From Mycoemilia scoparia (lineage: Eukaryota > Kickxellomycota > Kickxellomycetes > Kickxellales > Kickxellaceae), in the NCBI GenBank assembly GCA_027575805.1, contig JANBPU010000002.1, forward strand, positions 434,001 to 498,000: 64,000 nt of DNA. The letters are read 5' to 3'. Position numbers and translations under genes: made by a program. The notes beneath the pieces are model-generated. The model did not search any database. It was not told the DNA's origin and worked only from the letters and a program-made list of their open reading frames with translations. Shown here one piece after another: positions 1-11,222 of this stretch (within the stretch, counting starts at the first letter, position 1; the number at the start of each line of letters is the position of its first letter).

Positions 1-819
1 GCGACCCTTGTAGAATTTATGGCTCGCCTCAGATATTGGGCTGGCATTGGAGGCGGCATCGGTGCTTTCGGCCATGGAACATCCGCTGTTTTTGTCAGCA
101 GGCTTGTTGGGCGTATGCTTGTAGTACGGATCGTCATCCGCATCTATTCCAACCAAATTCTTAAATTGGACCCACAAAAGAGGCGAGCACCCCTTGAGGA
201 GAAGGCACAGCTTTTTGATCCACTCAGAGTCACACATTTCGGTCCTTGATTTCTGAATGAGGCTGTTGAACTTGTTATGGCTATCCTTGTCCAGCACATG
301 GGCCACCTGTTGGCCAAAGTCAGGATGTAGCTTTAGCAGCTCTTGGCATTCCTCTGCCCGGCTTGAAAGAGGAACAAGGATATCTCGAGGCAGCTCGGTC
401 ATGTGGAACGAAGTTGACTTTCGAGGGTTTTCGTACTATAAATGAAATGGCATGTTTATCTGATTATTTATTTGGATCCACGTGGCGAAATGTGCGTATT
501 TAAGTGGTGTTTGCACAACAGCATACAATGCAACAATATCTAGCCATCAGCTATGAAGTGGCCATATCTAAAACTATGATACTGGATGCAGAGGCTATCC
601 CGCTCTAATCCAATAAAGCATGGTGGATGATTGTATACTTGCCTCGAATAGAGAAGCGCAATGAGGCTGGAGCTTCTCAAATACAGTATCCTGGCGATGC
701 GGGCTGCCTATGCTTTCATTGTTAGAGGCATAGCCAGAGCCAGCAGCATTGGGGTAGGCCCCAAAAGCATCTTTGTTGTTCTTGGGGGCAGGACCAGTAT
801 CGTTTCTGCCTGGACACAT
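1..819 (-). CDS. hypothetical protein, 5' part only (runs off the window start)
   Basis: Two exons are visible, 819..643 and 435..1, giving the first about 204 residues; the gene continues beyond base 1. The start is the ATG at 819 (MCPGRNDTGP). The N-terminal 45 residues are low-complexity and Asn/Gly/Ser-rich. They are followed by a charged, probably helical region in exon 2 (for example TELPRDILVPLSSRAEECQE, then WIKKLCLLLKG and LLWVQFKNLVG), then a Ser/Ala-rich stretch. The intron appears to use a GC donor (GAG|GCAAGT at 642-641) and a TATAG acceptor at 436, which keeps phase 0. The GT six bases further on would put exon 2 out of frame. No family was recognised. That this is a gene is fairly sure; its function is unknown. 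Confidence 0.55.
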
Positions 820-1830
820 TGTGTATCGAAAAAGAGAAAGATAGGAATGATAGTGAAAGATGTAGTATGCTGATGGTTTCAGGTACCAGGATAACTCGCA
901 GTGGCTGCTCTGTGAGTAAGGAGAACAACAAAATACAAAAGCTTAATTGGCAAATACAAAAGACCAACAGAAACAAGAAAATATGTGGAAAAGTATAAGT
1001 AGATATATAAAAGTAAAGCCAAGGCCTAAACGAACAAGCTGCGATTTAAATGGAAGTATAACCAACTCGGAGACAGCAATGACAACAGGGGCAGGCCACA
1101 CATAAACACACAGCAGATGTAATAACGAAATGGCAGGAAGCAAGTATCTGGTGGCCATGAAGCCCCAGCTAACTGCGCGAGGTAGAGAAGGAAACTTGTG
1201 AGCCGACGATATTCAATCAGCCATGTGGGCATACACAGCCAGGGTGGTCGTCATAAAGGAATGCTATTCATCCATGGGGCTGCTGCCATTGGCAGGCTGG
1301 ACATATTGCTCCAGAAACATGCCGTAATGGCAAACAAATTGTGTCGATTTAGCCTGCCCAATAGCTCAGCACATTAGCCAGCATATTCATTTACATCCCA
1401 TTGTTGCAGATACACAGCAAATCTCCAATGCTTCCTGAAGATGACCTTCACTTACTGCCAGCAACCATTCTGCATTTTCTTTTTTAAAAAATAAGCCATG
1501 ATGGGCCCGAGCATTCTCTCGCTCTTCCCATCTTTTTGGACGAACTGTGGTGCAGCATTCGCACGGGGCATCATCGACCTGCGCCTTGCATTGCTGCTCG
1601 GTTGGATCGCTTTTACGATTCTGAATAGATGTACAGCTTTTTGAAAAAATACACATAGGCCACATGCATTCCTATAAACAAACCGAGTCTCTATACAAAC
1701 ATAGAATGTATTTGTGAAGATTAAAAAATAATTCACATCACAAAAGGCCCTTTGTCAAAAATAAAATGGTTGCGAAAAGAAACTAATCTTTGCCAAGCTT
1801 TGATAAAACAAAAGACATTATTGGGCATTC

Positions 1831-1885
<55 letters not shown>

Positions 1886-2132
1886 TAACCAAATGTTTCA
1901 TAAAGGTCAAAAGCTAAGAAAATGATCGTTGTTTAAGAATAGAATACAAACGAGAAAAAACAAATAAACATTGCTAAGCAAACTTTCGTCCTCATTTCTC
2001 ATCCAGGGGTGTATATATATGTGTGTGTGTGCGTGCGTGCGTGTGCATGGTTACCATTAATAATACAACTTGTAGTTATTTACATACCCATGATGCTGTT
2101 TAGAGAGAAAGAGTGCAGAGAGGCCTATAAAA
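820..2132. other. gene-free stretch with a long ATT microsatellite
   Basis: I see no recognisable gene. The stretch lies between the start of the truncated gene and the stop of the first Pmp3 gene. It holds the ATT repeat at 1834-1885 and a GT-rich run near 2020-2046. A cysteine-containing minus-strand frame at 1387-1665 was not convincing. Confidence 0.5.
1834..1885. repeat. ATT trinucleotide microsatellite
   Basis: About 17 uninterrupted ATT units, non-coding, between the truncated first gene and the Pmp3 array. Confidence 0.95.
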
Positions 2133-3193
2133 CTATAATAATGGGGTATTGTCATTATCGTGACTCTTTTTGCCATTGCTAGAGGCACTATTGTCGCTAT
2201 GAATTTCCATCTGCTCAATGCTTCTTGATGATAGCAGAGATGCTGTGGTGTCATCATTTGGAGACTTTTTCTTTTTATGAGAATTCCTTTTTTTGTGTGA
2301 TTTTTTGTTCTTGCCATTAGCCTTTAGCTTTGCGCTGGCAATAGCGGCTACAAAATAGAAACACAAAAAACAAATCAGTGATCATTCATGCATGAATTAA
2401 AGCAAGTGACAGAGTATCAGATATGAATATAATGGCGGTGATGATTACCTTGATTGATGGTTTCTCTGTAATCATCATAATCTCCTGGAGGAGGCTGCTG
2501 GGTAGGATCTGGGAAGTCCAAAATAGATGTGAAACGGTCCCATCTCGAGGTCGAAGCAGATACCGAACTCTTACGCCGATCCTTTGCCTGAGACTTACGG
2601 CCGGACTTGGCAGATGATTTCTTTTTATCAGAGCTGTTACGACCACTGGCAAAACTGCTGGACCTTTTTGCCGACTGGAGCGATCCGGGAGTCTCAGCCG
2701 ATGTTAGCATTGATGACTGGGATCCAGGCGAATCTGGAATTCCAACTTCGAGATCTATGCTCGAAGACTCTCTATTAAATCGCCCTTCGCCAATCCCGAA
2801 TGGAAGCATATGATATTGCTGGATGGGGTATTTGAACACCAGGTACCATGCGTGTATGAGGCCTATATGTATAAAATATGCACATAAATGCAGGGTGATT
2901 GTAGTTAGTTATACAACGATAGATGTTTGTTCTAAAGAAAAATAGTCTGAAATACACACATAACACACCACACCACAGCAAAAGCTCCTCCAAGATATGG
3001 AGTCATGTACTGTACATATATATATAATAGTGTGTGTGTATAGATAGGGATGTCTTTGCTTACCAGGTAAATAACCAAGTAGGGTTAGTAGGATATTCAG
3101 CAAAAACGTAGTACTTAGCCCACGTTTGAATACAGCGCTCAGAGGTGGACAAAAAACGGCCAAGACAAGCAAAACTATATCGGCGCCCTGCAT
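2133..3193 (-). CDS. Pmp3/UPF0057 family membrane protein with a long basic tail
   Basis: Three exons (3193..3064, 2862..2449, 2347..2133) encode 252 residues. The first about 55 residues are a Pmp3 core: ADIVLLVLAVFCPPLSAVFKR, a second hydrophobic segment ending LLGYLPG, then LIHAWYLVFKYP across the phase-1 intron. Pmp3 proteins are two-helix plasma-membrane proteolipids that affect membrane potential and salt tolerance in yeast. Canonical members have about 55 residues. This one adds about 195 residues that are Ser/Lys-rich, with SSDKKKSSAKSGRKSQAKDR and a Lys/His-rich stretch (KNKKSHKKRNSHKKKKS), probably cytosolic and phosphorylated or lipid-binding (inference). The ATG at 3193 gives the classic Pmp3 N-terminus; an in-frame ATG at 3292 would add 33 residues. 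It is the first of a minus-strand Pmp3 array. Confidence 0.85.
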
Positions 3194-3416
3194 TTTCGTA
3201 TTTTTGGCAATTCTAAGTATAGGAGGCAAATGCCGTTGCGGCGGCTTTAAATCAGTCTTTGAAACTTGGCGATTGCTGGATGTTTTTGTCATGGATATTT
3301 TTTGTGGAACACAAAAAGACTTCATTAATTACAAGGTTGGGATTATTAATACCTGCTGCGGTTTTGGGAACTATGCAACGGTGATATATAGAGAGAGAGA
3401 GGCCTAAGGAGCCAGG

Positions 3417-3680
3417 AATAATGCCCGTATAGATCAACACCTCCGTATTGGGAAATATGATGAGATGCCAGTTGGCTGATAGAAGCGTACTAAGGAGAGC
3501 TTGGAGAGAGGTGCAACCAAACAAGCAGGTATTCCTCTATGTTTGCAGGTATTGGGTAAATAAAAATATGTATAATACCACCGGGGAGGAGTTCTTATTA
3601 TGGCAGTGGCAGTAATAGGCAAAAAGTAACGTAATATCAATATAACTATCTGCAAGCTATGCCAAGACCAAGTTAAAATG
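3417..3680 (-). pseudogene. probable decayed Pmp3 copy
   Basis: One minus-strand frame reads LQIVILILRYFLPITATAIIR, which lines up with the Pmp3 first helix DILLLIMGFFLPPAAVFLKR of the intact neighbour at 5744-5986 at about 8 of 20 positions. About 150 nt further on, another stretch reads EVLIYTGIIPG, resembling the helix-2 end (LLTFLCFIPG). The spacing between the two is far too long, there is no good donor after IPG, and the conserved HAWY segment is missing. Its place inside a Pmp3 array supports a relic. Chance resemblance of hydrophobic frames cannot be excluded. Confidence 0.35.
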
Positions 3681-4476
3681 GGCAAATGTAAATGGGTTTA
3701 AACAACTTTTAGGTGTATACCAAATAGATATGTAGAGAATAAAAGAGAATGAAAGCCTATGCTAGTTTGAGGGAGGTTATAATAAAAGGTTTAGGGGGTG
3801 ATGAAGGAAAAAGGCAACCAGAAAGGGGAATGAAGTCTTTGGGAGACAGTATGTGGTGATGGTTGCGGTGCTGTGGTGTGTTTATAAATGGAGAGAAAAT
3901 ATGGCTTATACTTTGTGTTTTCAGGGTAATGAAGGCACACGCCCGTACATATGCGCTTGTGCGGAAGCAGTTCGGAAAAAGTGCTTGACTGCTTGCTTGG
4001 GCTTCAAACGTAAAAGCCTGTCAAGGTTGTGTTAAGGCGAACAAAGCGTATTGGTTGGTCAACAAACGAGCCAAGTGACTTGCGGCAATAAATGTTGAAG
4101 TGAGTGGGTGAGAAAAATGGAGAAAAGAATAAAATAAGGCCTTTACAGAGCCAAAGTCGAGGTCAGCAAACAAAAAAGCTTTATAACTGGCCTACTTGCA
4201 CGCAAATACATACATATGCATTGAATCCCCTTTGTCTAAAGCAATAAAAATAGGACTTCGTAGCTTCTTTCCCACCAAATCGTCTAAATCGCCTGCTTTC
4301 CACTCATCTAGTCAGATTGGCTCTGATGTTTAGGATTAAATATCATGGTTTATCGACCCCTTTGGTCAACCCCGTTTGATTTTCAGTCGTCTCTTTGATC
4401 TTTGTTTGGATAGCGCAATCTCTGCCATACTACCTGGCCACACTAAATATGCTGAGCAGAATGGCATTCTTCATTT

Positions 4477-4577
4477 GGATCATGATTCTTGAAGGGTATC
4501 TTTTGGTGGCCAGCGATTAAAGGGCACAGCCACGGCCAAATGGGTGACTCTATAGCCCTTCAAAAATAACTTCTACC
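4477..4577 (+). repeat. MITE-like element, family 1, copy 1
   Basis: The left end reads TTGGATCATGATTCTTGAAG and the right end GCCCTTCAAAAATAAC, which are imperfect inverted repeats. The interior TCTTTTGGTGGCCAGCGATT matches the other copies. It is non-coding. Confidence 0.8.
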
Positions 4578-4892
4578 CATTTTTAGACCCAATTAAGTGC
4601 ATTTGATATACATACGCGCTACTTGGCTTGCTAGACATGTGGTGAACCACATCTGCATTAAATAAACAAACAAGCAATTTTAAATTTAGATCTTTCAAAT
4701 GTATACATGTTTGTAAATTGTGCCAATAAGTTGCTAACTTTACAAAGTTTCAATGGTTATTTGTGTAACTATAATTTAAAATGCAGAAACAATAATACAT
4801 CTTCTCACACTTGCTTAGCATTGCTCTGGGATTCTTTAGGCTTCAAGTTCTAAAATTAAACCTTTACGTGCCACATCGTCAATTGTGATAGC

Positions 4893-4952
4893 GAGAGATG
4901 GATACTTGGTAGGATTATTCTGGTACGCTTTTAGAGGAGATTCTGCTATTTA
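4893..4952 (+). repeat. MITE-like element, family 2, right-end fragment
   Basis: It resembles the last 60 bp of the full family-2 copies, including TTTTAGAGGAGA before the terminus. The left two thirds of the element are missing. Confidence 0.55.
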
Positions 4953-5743
4953 ACATACTATTCTAATATGCACCAATGCTATACAGATTTTCTATACACA
5001 CACTGGCATTTTTTGTAATGTCAGTCAGGTTTATTAGCGGTGTCTCTTGGGCGTTAAAAGTGGCAAGTATAGTGGCAAGGTCAATTGCATTGGCTCTCTA
5101 CAACTACTTGGGCCTAATGCCACGCTGTCTTGGAACAAAGTTGACCTGGTAAACTGCACATCAACATTGAGATAGGAACGATTAAGTTGATATTTTTTCA
5201 AGCTGTTGTAGGTACTATGGTTACGGAAAATATTTTTTTTAAAAAAGTACTCCAGCAATTATTGGCCATCAATCAAATTCAACAATAGCCATGGCAAAAA
5301 TACAAAAGTAACATCAGAGTGTAGCAAAAATCGTTTTTTAGTATAAACATTTATTATATGCATGTAGAAGCTGAGATAAAACTACCTAAGCTGGAAGAGC
5401 AGCCACCTCAAGGGGGTAGAGGTATTTGTGCCTATTTATGATTTACACATCGGCTTACAATTGAGTAGAAATCATCCTCCAACAGAAGCTCTGAAAACAA
5501 CCAGAAAATATTTAAAAAGACATTTGAAAAGTTGAGAGGGGCCATTACTGTCTAGTTTATGCAATAAAGCCTCCTCTCGAGATGAGGGTTTATCAGTATT
5601 ATTCTTGGCACACTCACGATGAACAAGTACACGCTGGGTTCCCTATTTTACTGCTATATATATATACACCAGCTTTATTGTTGCAATTGCGATTTCTGTA
5701 GAGCTTTGTGAAAAATACATCCATGTATACAAAGGTGCGGGTC

Positions 5744-5986
5744 CTATCCTACAGTTCCGTAGTCCCGAGGTAGTAATCTGGCCCTGCCTCTGCCGACAAC
5801 CCTATCAAGCCGTGATACTGGATAAGTGAATATGATGTACCATGAGTGAAGTATTCCCGGAATAAAGCAGAGGAAGGTTAGAAGAATGTTTATTACGAGG
5901 TCTGTGCCGACTCCACGCTTGAGAAAAACGGCAGCTGGGGGGAGAAAGAACCCCATTATAAGCAGCAGTATGTCTGTTCGTTGCAT
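5744..5986 (-). CDS. PMP3: Pmp3/UPF0057 family small membrane protein
   Basis: A single exon encodes 80 residues, the closest of the array to the canonical Pmp3 length. Residues 4-21 form helix 1 (DILLLIMGFFLPPAAVFL), followed by the loop KRGVGTDL, helix 2 (VINILLTFLCFIPGILHSWY), then IIFTYP and a 23-residue Arg-rich tail. The motif order (D..FLPP..V..KRG.G.D..IN..LT...IPG..H..Y) is the family signature. In yeast such proteins sit in the plasma membrane and influence membrane potential and cation tolerance. Unlike the copy at 2133-3193 it has no intron after IPG. The gene symbol reflects family membership and not a proven one-to-one orthologue. Confidence 0.85.
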   Translation of the reverse strand: MQRTDILLLIMGFFLPPAAVFLKRGVGTDLVINILLTFLCFIPGILHSWYIIFTYPVSRLDRVVGRGRARLLPRDYGTVG

Positions 5987-7092
5987 TTTTCCCTAGATAT
6001 TTATGTATATGTGATTCTGAGTTTATATTTGGGCTTTGACGGTTATCTGCCAATTTGGTTCGTTGTTTCGGTAAAAATAGAGGTATTTGTCCAGGTATTT
6101 GCCCTGTATATTATAAAAAAGTTTAGGTAAGAAAGGTAAGGAATGTAGCCGGGGTTTCTAGCAATTGCCAAGGTTTTATTGGAAAGCCTAGAAAGTAGCG
6201 TGCGATTTGGAAATCATCATCATCATCATCATCATCGTTGCCAAGAGCCACTGTTGCTTAATCAGGTGACTGGCTCGCTTTGCTTGATGAACCAAACGAT
6301 CGTCACTATGGTGTTTTCTTTGTTACTATCTACTATCAAATGCCACCTGCCCCTGTCCTTCCTCTTACATCAATGGCACTCAAGCACCTAAATGCATTCC
6401 TGTAAACCAATAAATGCGAATTTTCCAATTGTCACAATGTTAATGCTATGAAGAAGCGCAGTCTGTTGCTTTAATAAATATTATTGTGATTAAAAGTTAA
6501 AAATAATTAAGGTATAGTCTATAGTATAGGTACAGATGTATAATATCAAACAAGAATTAAGAAAGAACTATATGGCAATAACAGTATCGTTTGTAGCACC
6601 GCGAATATATGGGGATCGTGGAAACAGAGGCGGTCGTATCGCAGCGTTGGCATGTTGGTCGTAATAATAAAGAGAGGTAGCTAGAAAGATGGTCGTGATG
6701 TGGCGGTGGTCGTAAGTTAAAATAAATATCATCTGGATAAGAGAAGAAAGATAAACAAGGTGGTGTAGTGGCGGCGGAGCGTCGTAACAGAGGTCCTGGC
6801 GTGTGCATCGTATGTTTGTAAAGGAAATAAACATAACTCTGTCACAGCATTGGAAGGCCAAAGCCATCCATATTAGAGAAACAGCACCGCACCGCCACCA
6901 CAGCCATCGCATCACCTCTACCACGACTACGGGTTCCCTCCAATAAGTAGGATCCCGCCTATATTTACAAGGATTGGTAAACCAAACTCCAGTCACTGCA
7001 CCACGACACCGTGATTATTATCATTGTTGTTGTTTTTGTATAGCAAGTGCTTGCAACAGTAGTCGGTACTACTACTACTAGCAAGCACACTT
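5987..7092. other. Pmp3 intergenic region
   Basis: I recognise no gene. The stretch holds a CAT microsatellite (6213-6236) and AT-rich sequence. The minus-strand open frame at 6568-6996 has no recognisable domain and overlaps repeats of simple composition. Confidence 0.5.
6213..6236. repeat. CAT trinucleotide microsatellite
   Basis: Eight tandem ATC units in non-coding DNA. Confidence 0.9.
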
Positions 7093-7569
7093 TTAGAATA
7101 CGATGTCTTCGCTGAGAGGCTTGGATGTTACCAACTCTGGCAATGTGAGTCCAGAAAAGTTGAAGGTGCTGCTGGTGGCAGTGGTAGGCGAGGCGGGTGG
7201 CGATGGCAGTTCGTCAAAAAACTCTTTGCTGCACTTGATGTCCAGTGTGGATCGGGGGTATTCGGGGATGTTGATAGTTGTCATTGAGCTGTTGGTGTCG
7301 TTAACGAGATATATTACATGGTCATTCTTGTCGGTGGTACTCCAAATGTCTACATCTTCGCCCTTGAGCTGCTCTCGGAAGTTGATGCCGGGGTACTTGA
7401 GAACCACGTACCAGGCGTATGCTATTCCTGGAACGACTCCAAGCGCCGTGAGAGGAATGCTTTTCCAAAAGTACTCCATCTTGCCGTGCTTTAGCAGCAC
7501 GCCTAGCGGAGGGAGTATGGCACTGACTCCAAGGATCTTGAGATCGGATCTAGAAAGCTTCTTTGACAT
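7093..7569 (-). CDS. Pmp3/UPF0057 family membrane protein with C-terminal extension
   Basis: A single exon encodes 158 residues. Residues 9-60 are a Pmp3 core: DLKILGVSAILPPLGVLLKHG (helix 1), then IPLTALGVVPGIAYAWYVVLKYPG (helix 2 with the VPG..YAWY signature). The extension (about 98 residues) starts with a charged part (FREQLKGEDVDIWSTTDK), then Ser/Thr/Pro-rich sequence that includes SPPASPTTATSS. Helix 1 lacks the usual FLPP phenylalanine (ILPP). This is the third intact member of the minus-strand array, and each member has a different tail. A plus-strand open frame over the same bases (7103-7678) is taken as its antisense shadow. Confidence 0.85.
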   Translation of the reverse strand: MSKKLSRSDLKILGVSAILPPLGVLLKHGKMEYFWKSIPLTALGVVPGIAYAWYVVLKYPGINFREQLKGEDVDIWSTTDKNDHVIYLVNDTNSSMTTINIPEYPRSTLDIKCSKEFFDELPSPPASPTTATSSTFNFSGLTLPELVTSKPLSEDIVF

Positions 7570-7898
7570 GGTGTTGCTGGAGAGATCTGTGAGGCGAGAC
7601 TCTGTGTGGTATCAAGGAAATGTCAGAGACAGTGTGTGCGATGGAAATAGAGAAGAGAAGACAGATTACAAGTATTAAAGAGAGCGTTGTGTTGGCGGCT
7701 ATTAGAGCAGTGCTACTTAAAGTTGGTGGAGGATATAGAGCTTAGGAATCGAAATTTGTGAGGCAGGAGGGGGTGGATCTTAAATAGTTGTGGAAATAGT
7801 GCCCGGAAAGATATGGCGGTTGCGCCCAAAATGCCCGTATGGAAAGTAAATTGGAATAGGCGGCCATTGTTGGCCTATTTGGGCATCATGGCTGGTAT

Positions 7899-7920
7899 CA
7901 GCAGCAGCAGCAGCAGCAGC
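7899..7920. repeat. CAG trinucleotide microsatellite
   Basis: Seven CAG units upstream of the Pmp3 gene at 7093-7569. Confidence 0.9.
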
Positions 7921-8734
7921 AATAAACAAAGCCTTGGTCAGCAAAGTATGCGAATGGCAAAGAACTAAACATCGAGTTACACGGCGTGAGGTATTCTGCT
8001 GGACGGATCTTCCCTCCTCGAGCATCTATGGCCATCCAAGCAAGCCTTCCCTGGCAACCATCATTCGTGTAACCCAAAGAGCTCGGGCTGCATGGAATGC
8101 ATGGGCGCACAAACAGAAGACTAGGTGCCCGTCACTTTAGCTAGTCGCTGCATAGTAGCCGTCTCTGTCCTTACACTCAAAGAAAATCATGGCCCACGAT
8201 GACGGGTGGTCATGCTCGCATTCTGTAGTACCTCAGCCTAGGGATTTTCTGATAAGCACACTGCGTTGTTTACCGCGATGTGCACAATCTAGCTCACATG
8301 CATGCCATTAAACTAAAGTACCCAACCGTGCAGCATCTGTGGTGATGGTCGTATTCCGACTGCTTGTGATTCCTCAAAATCTCTTGCACAATGGCAATAA
8401 ACCACGTCTCCCAAACACCGCTCCGTAATGTTATTGACACACCACAGTGCAGGTATGTCGGTGTCTTGGCCAACCCTTTTGTCATGTCTTCCTGCCAAAT
8501 GTGGCTGAGCTTGGGTCTGATCGCAGATTCAGTTATACGAGACGACTTTGTCTTATACCATATTTGACAGCCATCCAGGCTCACACTCGCGCACAATGCC
8601 ACAAATCAATGTTGCGCCCTCTTTATACCTACAATCGAACTCCTGGCGATTGCCACACCCAATACCATCTATGGAATTGGCATATTAGCTTGTGATATTG
8701 GGCTACCAAAATGGCTCTGCATTGCTCACACACG

Positions 8735-8754
8735 CTCTCTCTCTCTCTCTCTCT
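8735..8754. repeat. TC dinucleotide microsatellite
   Basis: About ten CT units in non-coding DNA. Confidence 0.9.
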
Positions 8755-10132
8755 TCTGCTGTATGTGCTCGAGCTATATTTTTGCCGCCACCAGACCACA
8801 ACAACTTAATAGCCATACGCCTTATTTAGCCATTTCAAGCTATTTTGGCACATTATTGCCACAATGAAAGGGGGCTGTGCAATATTAGGACCCAAACTCG
8901 CTATACCTATCCTCCTCCCCCTGCTTTTATTTCCTTTTTTAAATGAATCCAAACATCTTGTATCAATCAAAAATCATTGCTTCTTTTATCGCTCTATTTC
9001 TTCCTTTACCATGAATAGGATCAATGGCAGCGATATGCATGGCTCATAGAGAACATCGGGAGATATAGGCAGAGTTATTGCCGTTGTTTTTGTTCGTTAT
9101 TCAAGCCCATCATATTGAGCCGAGCCTTCCCCTATTTATTGACGGATATTAGCTTGGCAATTAGTCTCAATAGCGCAAATTTTAATGTGTACATAGCAAT
9201 TGATGTCCTTGTAAACTTGTGATTCTGGTTCACCTCTTTACGGTTTTTGGGTTTTTATCATTGCTGCTCGAATGTTTGTGTGCAGCATAGACATGTATAT
9301 ACCCTAGATGTGCTCATGGTACAGAGCTCTATCAGGATTTGTGTACACTTGGCGAGGCTAGTAATTAGCTGCTTCTGGTTTTAAAATACCATCCTATCAA
9401 ACTTGAGATATACATGAATGTGCAACTGTTACTCAGCTGATACGAGAGTCCTCTAATTTTGGCATGGTCTTACAGCTAATATTATTCCTCCTTTTATTCA
9501 TGTCCAATGTAGTAGCACAGCTACCATCAACCACATAAAGCAGTGCAGATCCTCAACATTCATCCATAGCCTTGTCGTAATGAGCGACATCAGGTACATC
9601 CTGATCTGAGCAATTAGATGTGGCCAAGACTGCTTGCCAGATAACAGCATTGTGGTCCATGAAATAAACAGTGGATCCGATATGTCCAGCCCTGTACTCT
9701 TACACATGCGGTCCGATTGTTGGGACCGCTTTCCTTTATTGCGAAGGACACTCTCATGATACCACATACTTTACCAGTATATTTGACGATTGTCTTGTCC
9801 GACATTAAACACACGTGTTTCTAATTATTCCAACCACATAGGATATTGGTCTCTATAGTCTATTAATAAGTGTATGTCTTGTAGTCTACTCAAGACTTGC
9901 AGTGATCAAGTCTACTACTGTGAAAGATTGCCCCAAACAGCGCTAGTCACAAACCATCAGCTTTTACACAAAGCAGCGTAGACATGCATTACAACAATTA
10001 TTAAAATTTGGTTCCACCAGCTCGCACAAATTGCTAAAACCTAGGTGTATATTAGTACTGTGTCTAAAAGGGCCCGTGCCAATTATCAAGGTGACTGGGA
10101 AGTCATAGTAGAATAGCCCTGCGGGTTGAATA

Positions 10133-11222
10133 TCAGTCGCGCACCAATCCCTGTTTAGAGTGCGATAGGCCAATGTCAATAAACTTGAACTCAGTCATTG
10201 CCAAGGAGTCAAATAGAACGTCAAACAGAATCAGTGCCCACTCGAAGAAGGCATAGGTCGTGTAAGCTATAGCACCAAATCAAAAAGTCAGGAAATTTGC
10301 AAGTTGTTGGGCGCAATGTTAAATATTAGAGATTTACTCATTGCTTGCACCACACTAATGTGCATATTGTACATATATGTATATAACTCCTAGCGGTGGC
10401 TGCTGCAATGACAGCCGCTTTTCGCCTTTTAGTATTGCTGCAACATACCTCCAGGGACCTTGTGGACCTTATGGCTAATGAAGAAGTAGACCATGGGCGG
10501 GATAGAGCCAAAGAACAAAGCGCACACAATCTTGCGTCTCTTGTTGGCAAGCCTGGCCTCGGCAGGAGCAGTATAGTTTGTCAGAGTGCGGCTGGAGCCA
10601 GTCTTGATCATCAGAATCATATAGGGCAGGGTAAAGATCATGTACGAAATCATCATTATGTCGTGGATATCGTGGTCGTCGGTCGAAGTCACATATACCC
10701 AGCCGCCACATGTAACTGTGCGCAAAAAGCCAATGGCAAATAGAGCCAGTGGCGTTTTGTTTGACTTTCCGACAGATGCTGGAGATGAGACGCACAAGTA
10801 GTACCACACCGAAATCAAGAGGAGGCGTGCTGGACAGGTTAGTGCGATGAAGATCTGAAAAACGCTGCGTTCGGGATACCTATCGCCAATTGTAGCGCTC
10901 ACACTTGGGAACCATTCCTACATACAGATGCATGCCATTTGACCATTGCGAATAAGCAAATAAGTACATGTGGGTGTTTCCTTAATTGAAAAGGGTGGTA
11001 TTTCCACGGAGCGATAAGTCTGGTAGCAAATGCACAAGTATGTCGGTGTGTGCTACTTACATCAGGATAGCCATAGTGCTCGTTTTTAACAATCTTGTAA
11101 TAGTGGAGGTGCCATCCAGTGATCAGTGCCGAGATGAATGCGGCTATAGCGTAGTTGATTACAAAAGGAAACACACACACACACGCACAAAGAGAAAGAG
11201 ACAGCCAGATAAAAGTTAGCAA
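10133..11222 (-). CDS. PGAP2 / Cwh43 N-terminal-domain (Frag1/DRAM) GPI-anchor remodelling protein
   Basis: Exons 11222..11061, 10917..10449 and 10266..10133 give about 254 residues. Conserved blocks in order are HYYKIVKNEHYGYPD, EWFPSVSATIGDRYPERSVF, FLRTVTCGGWVYVTSTDDHD, HDIMMISYMIFTLPYM, LFFGSIPPMVYFFISHKVHKV and, after the last intron, GAYTTYAFFEWALILFDVLFD. These are the diagnostic blocks of the N-terminal half of yeast Cwh43 and of animal PGAP2, a multi-span ER/Golgi protein needed for GPI-anchor lipid remodelling. The protein stops soon after this domain, so it is the free-standing PGAP2 form without the PGAP2IP-like C-terminal half of Cwh43; that half is not seen nearby. The N-terminus is uncertain: a small upstream exon could replace the hydrophobic start at 11222, where a pyrimidine-rich tract looks intron-like. 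Confidence 0.85.

Larger units (their letters stand above)
3194..5743. other. 2.5 kb without an intact gene
   Basis: The stretch holds a probable Pmp3 relic (3417-3680), one family-1 MITE-like element (4477-4577) and a family-2 fragment (4893-4952). The remainder (about 3700-4470 and 4960-5740) is AT-rich with only short, unconvincing open frames on either strand. Confidence 0.5.
7570..10132. other. 2.6 kb without a recognised gene
   Basis: The stretch holds a CAG microsatellite (7899-7920) and a TC microsatellite (8735-8754). Short frames occur on both strands but none shows a domain. Minus-strand frames around 9500-9810 look faintly protein-like across two frames with a stop, and could be an old relic. 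Confidence 0.45.

Noticed and set aside
1387..1665. 92-codon minus-strand frame with CECC and a helical end
   Set aside because: An acceptor-like site precedes it, but no upstream exon or family match could be found.
7103..7678. 191-codon plus-strand open frame
   Set aside because: Antisense to the Pmp3 gene at 7093-7569, whose family signature is clear.
9498..9814. Minus-strand frames that look protein-like around 9.5-9.8 kb
   Set aside because: The plausible reading needs a frame change and a stop read-through, and no family is recognisable.
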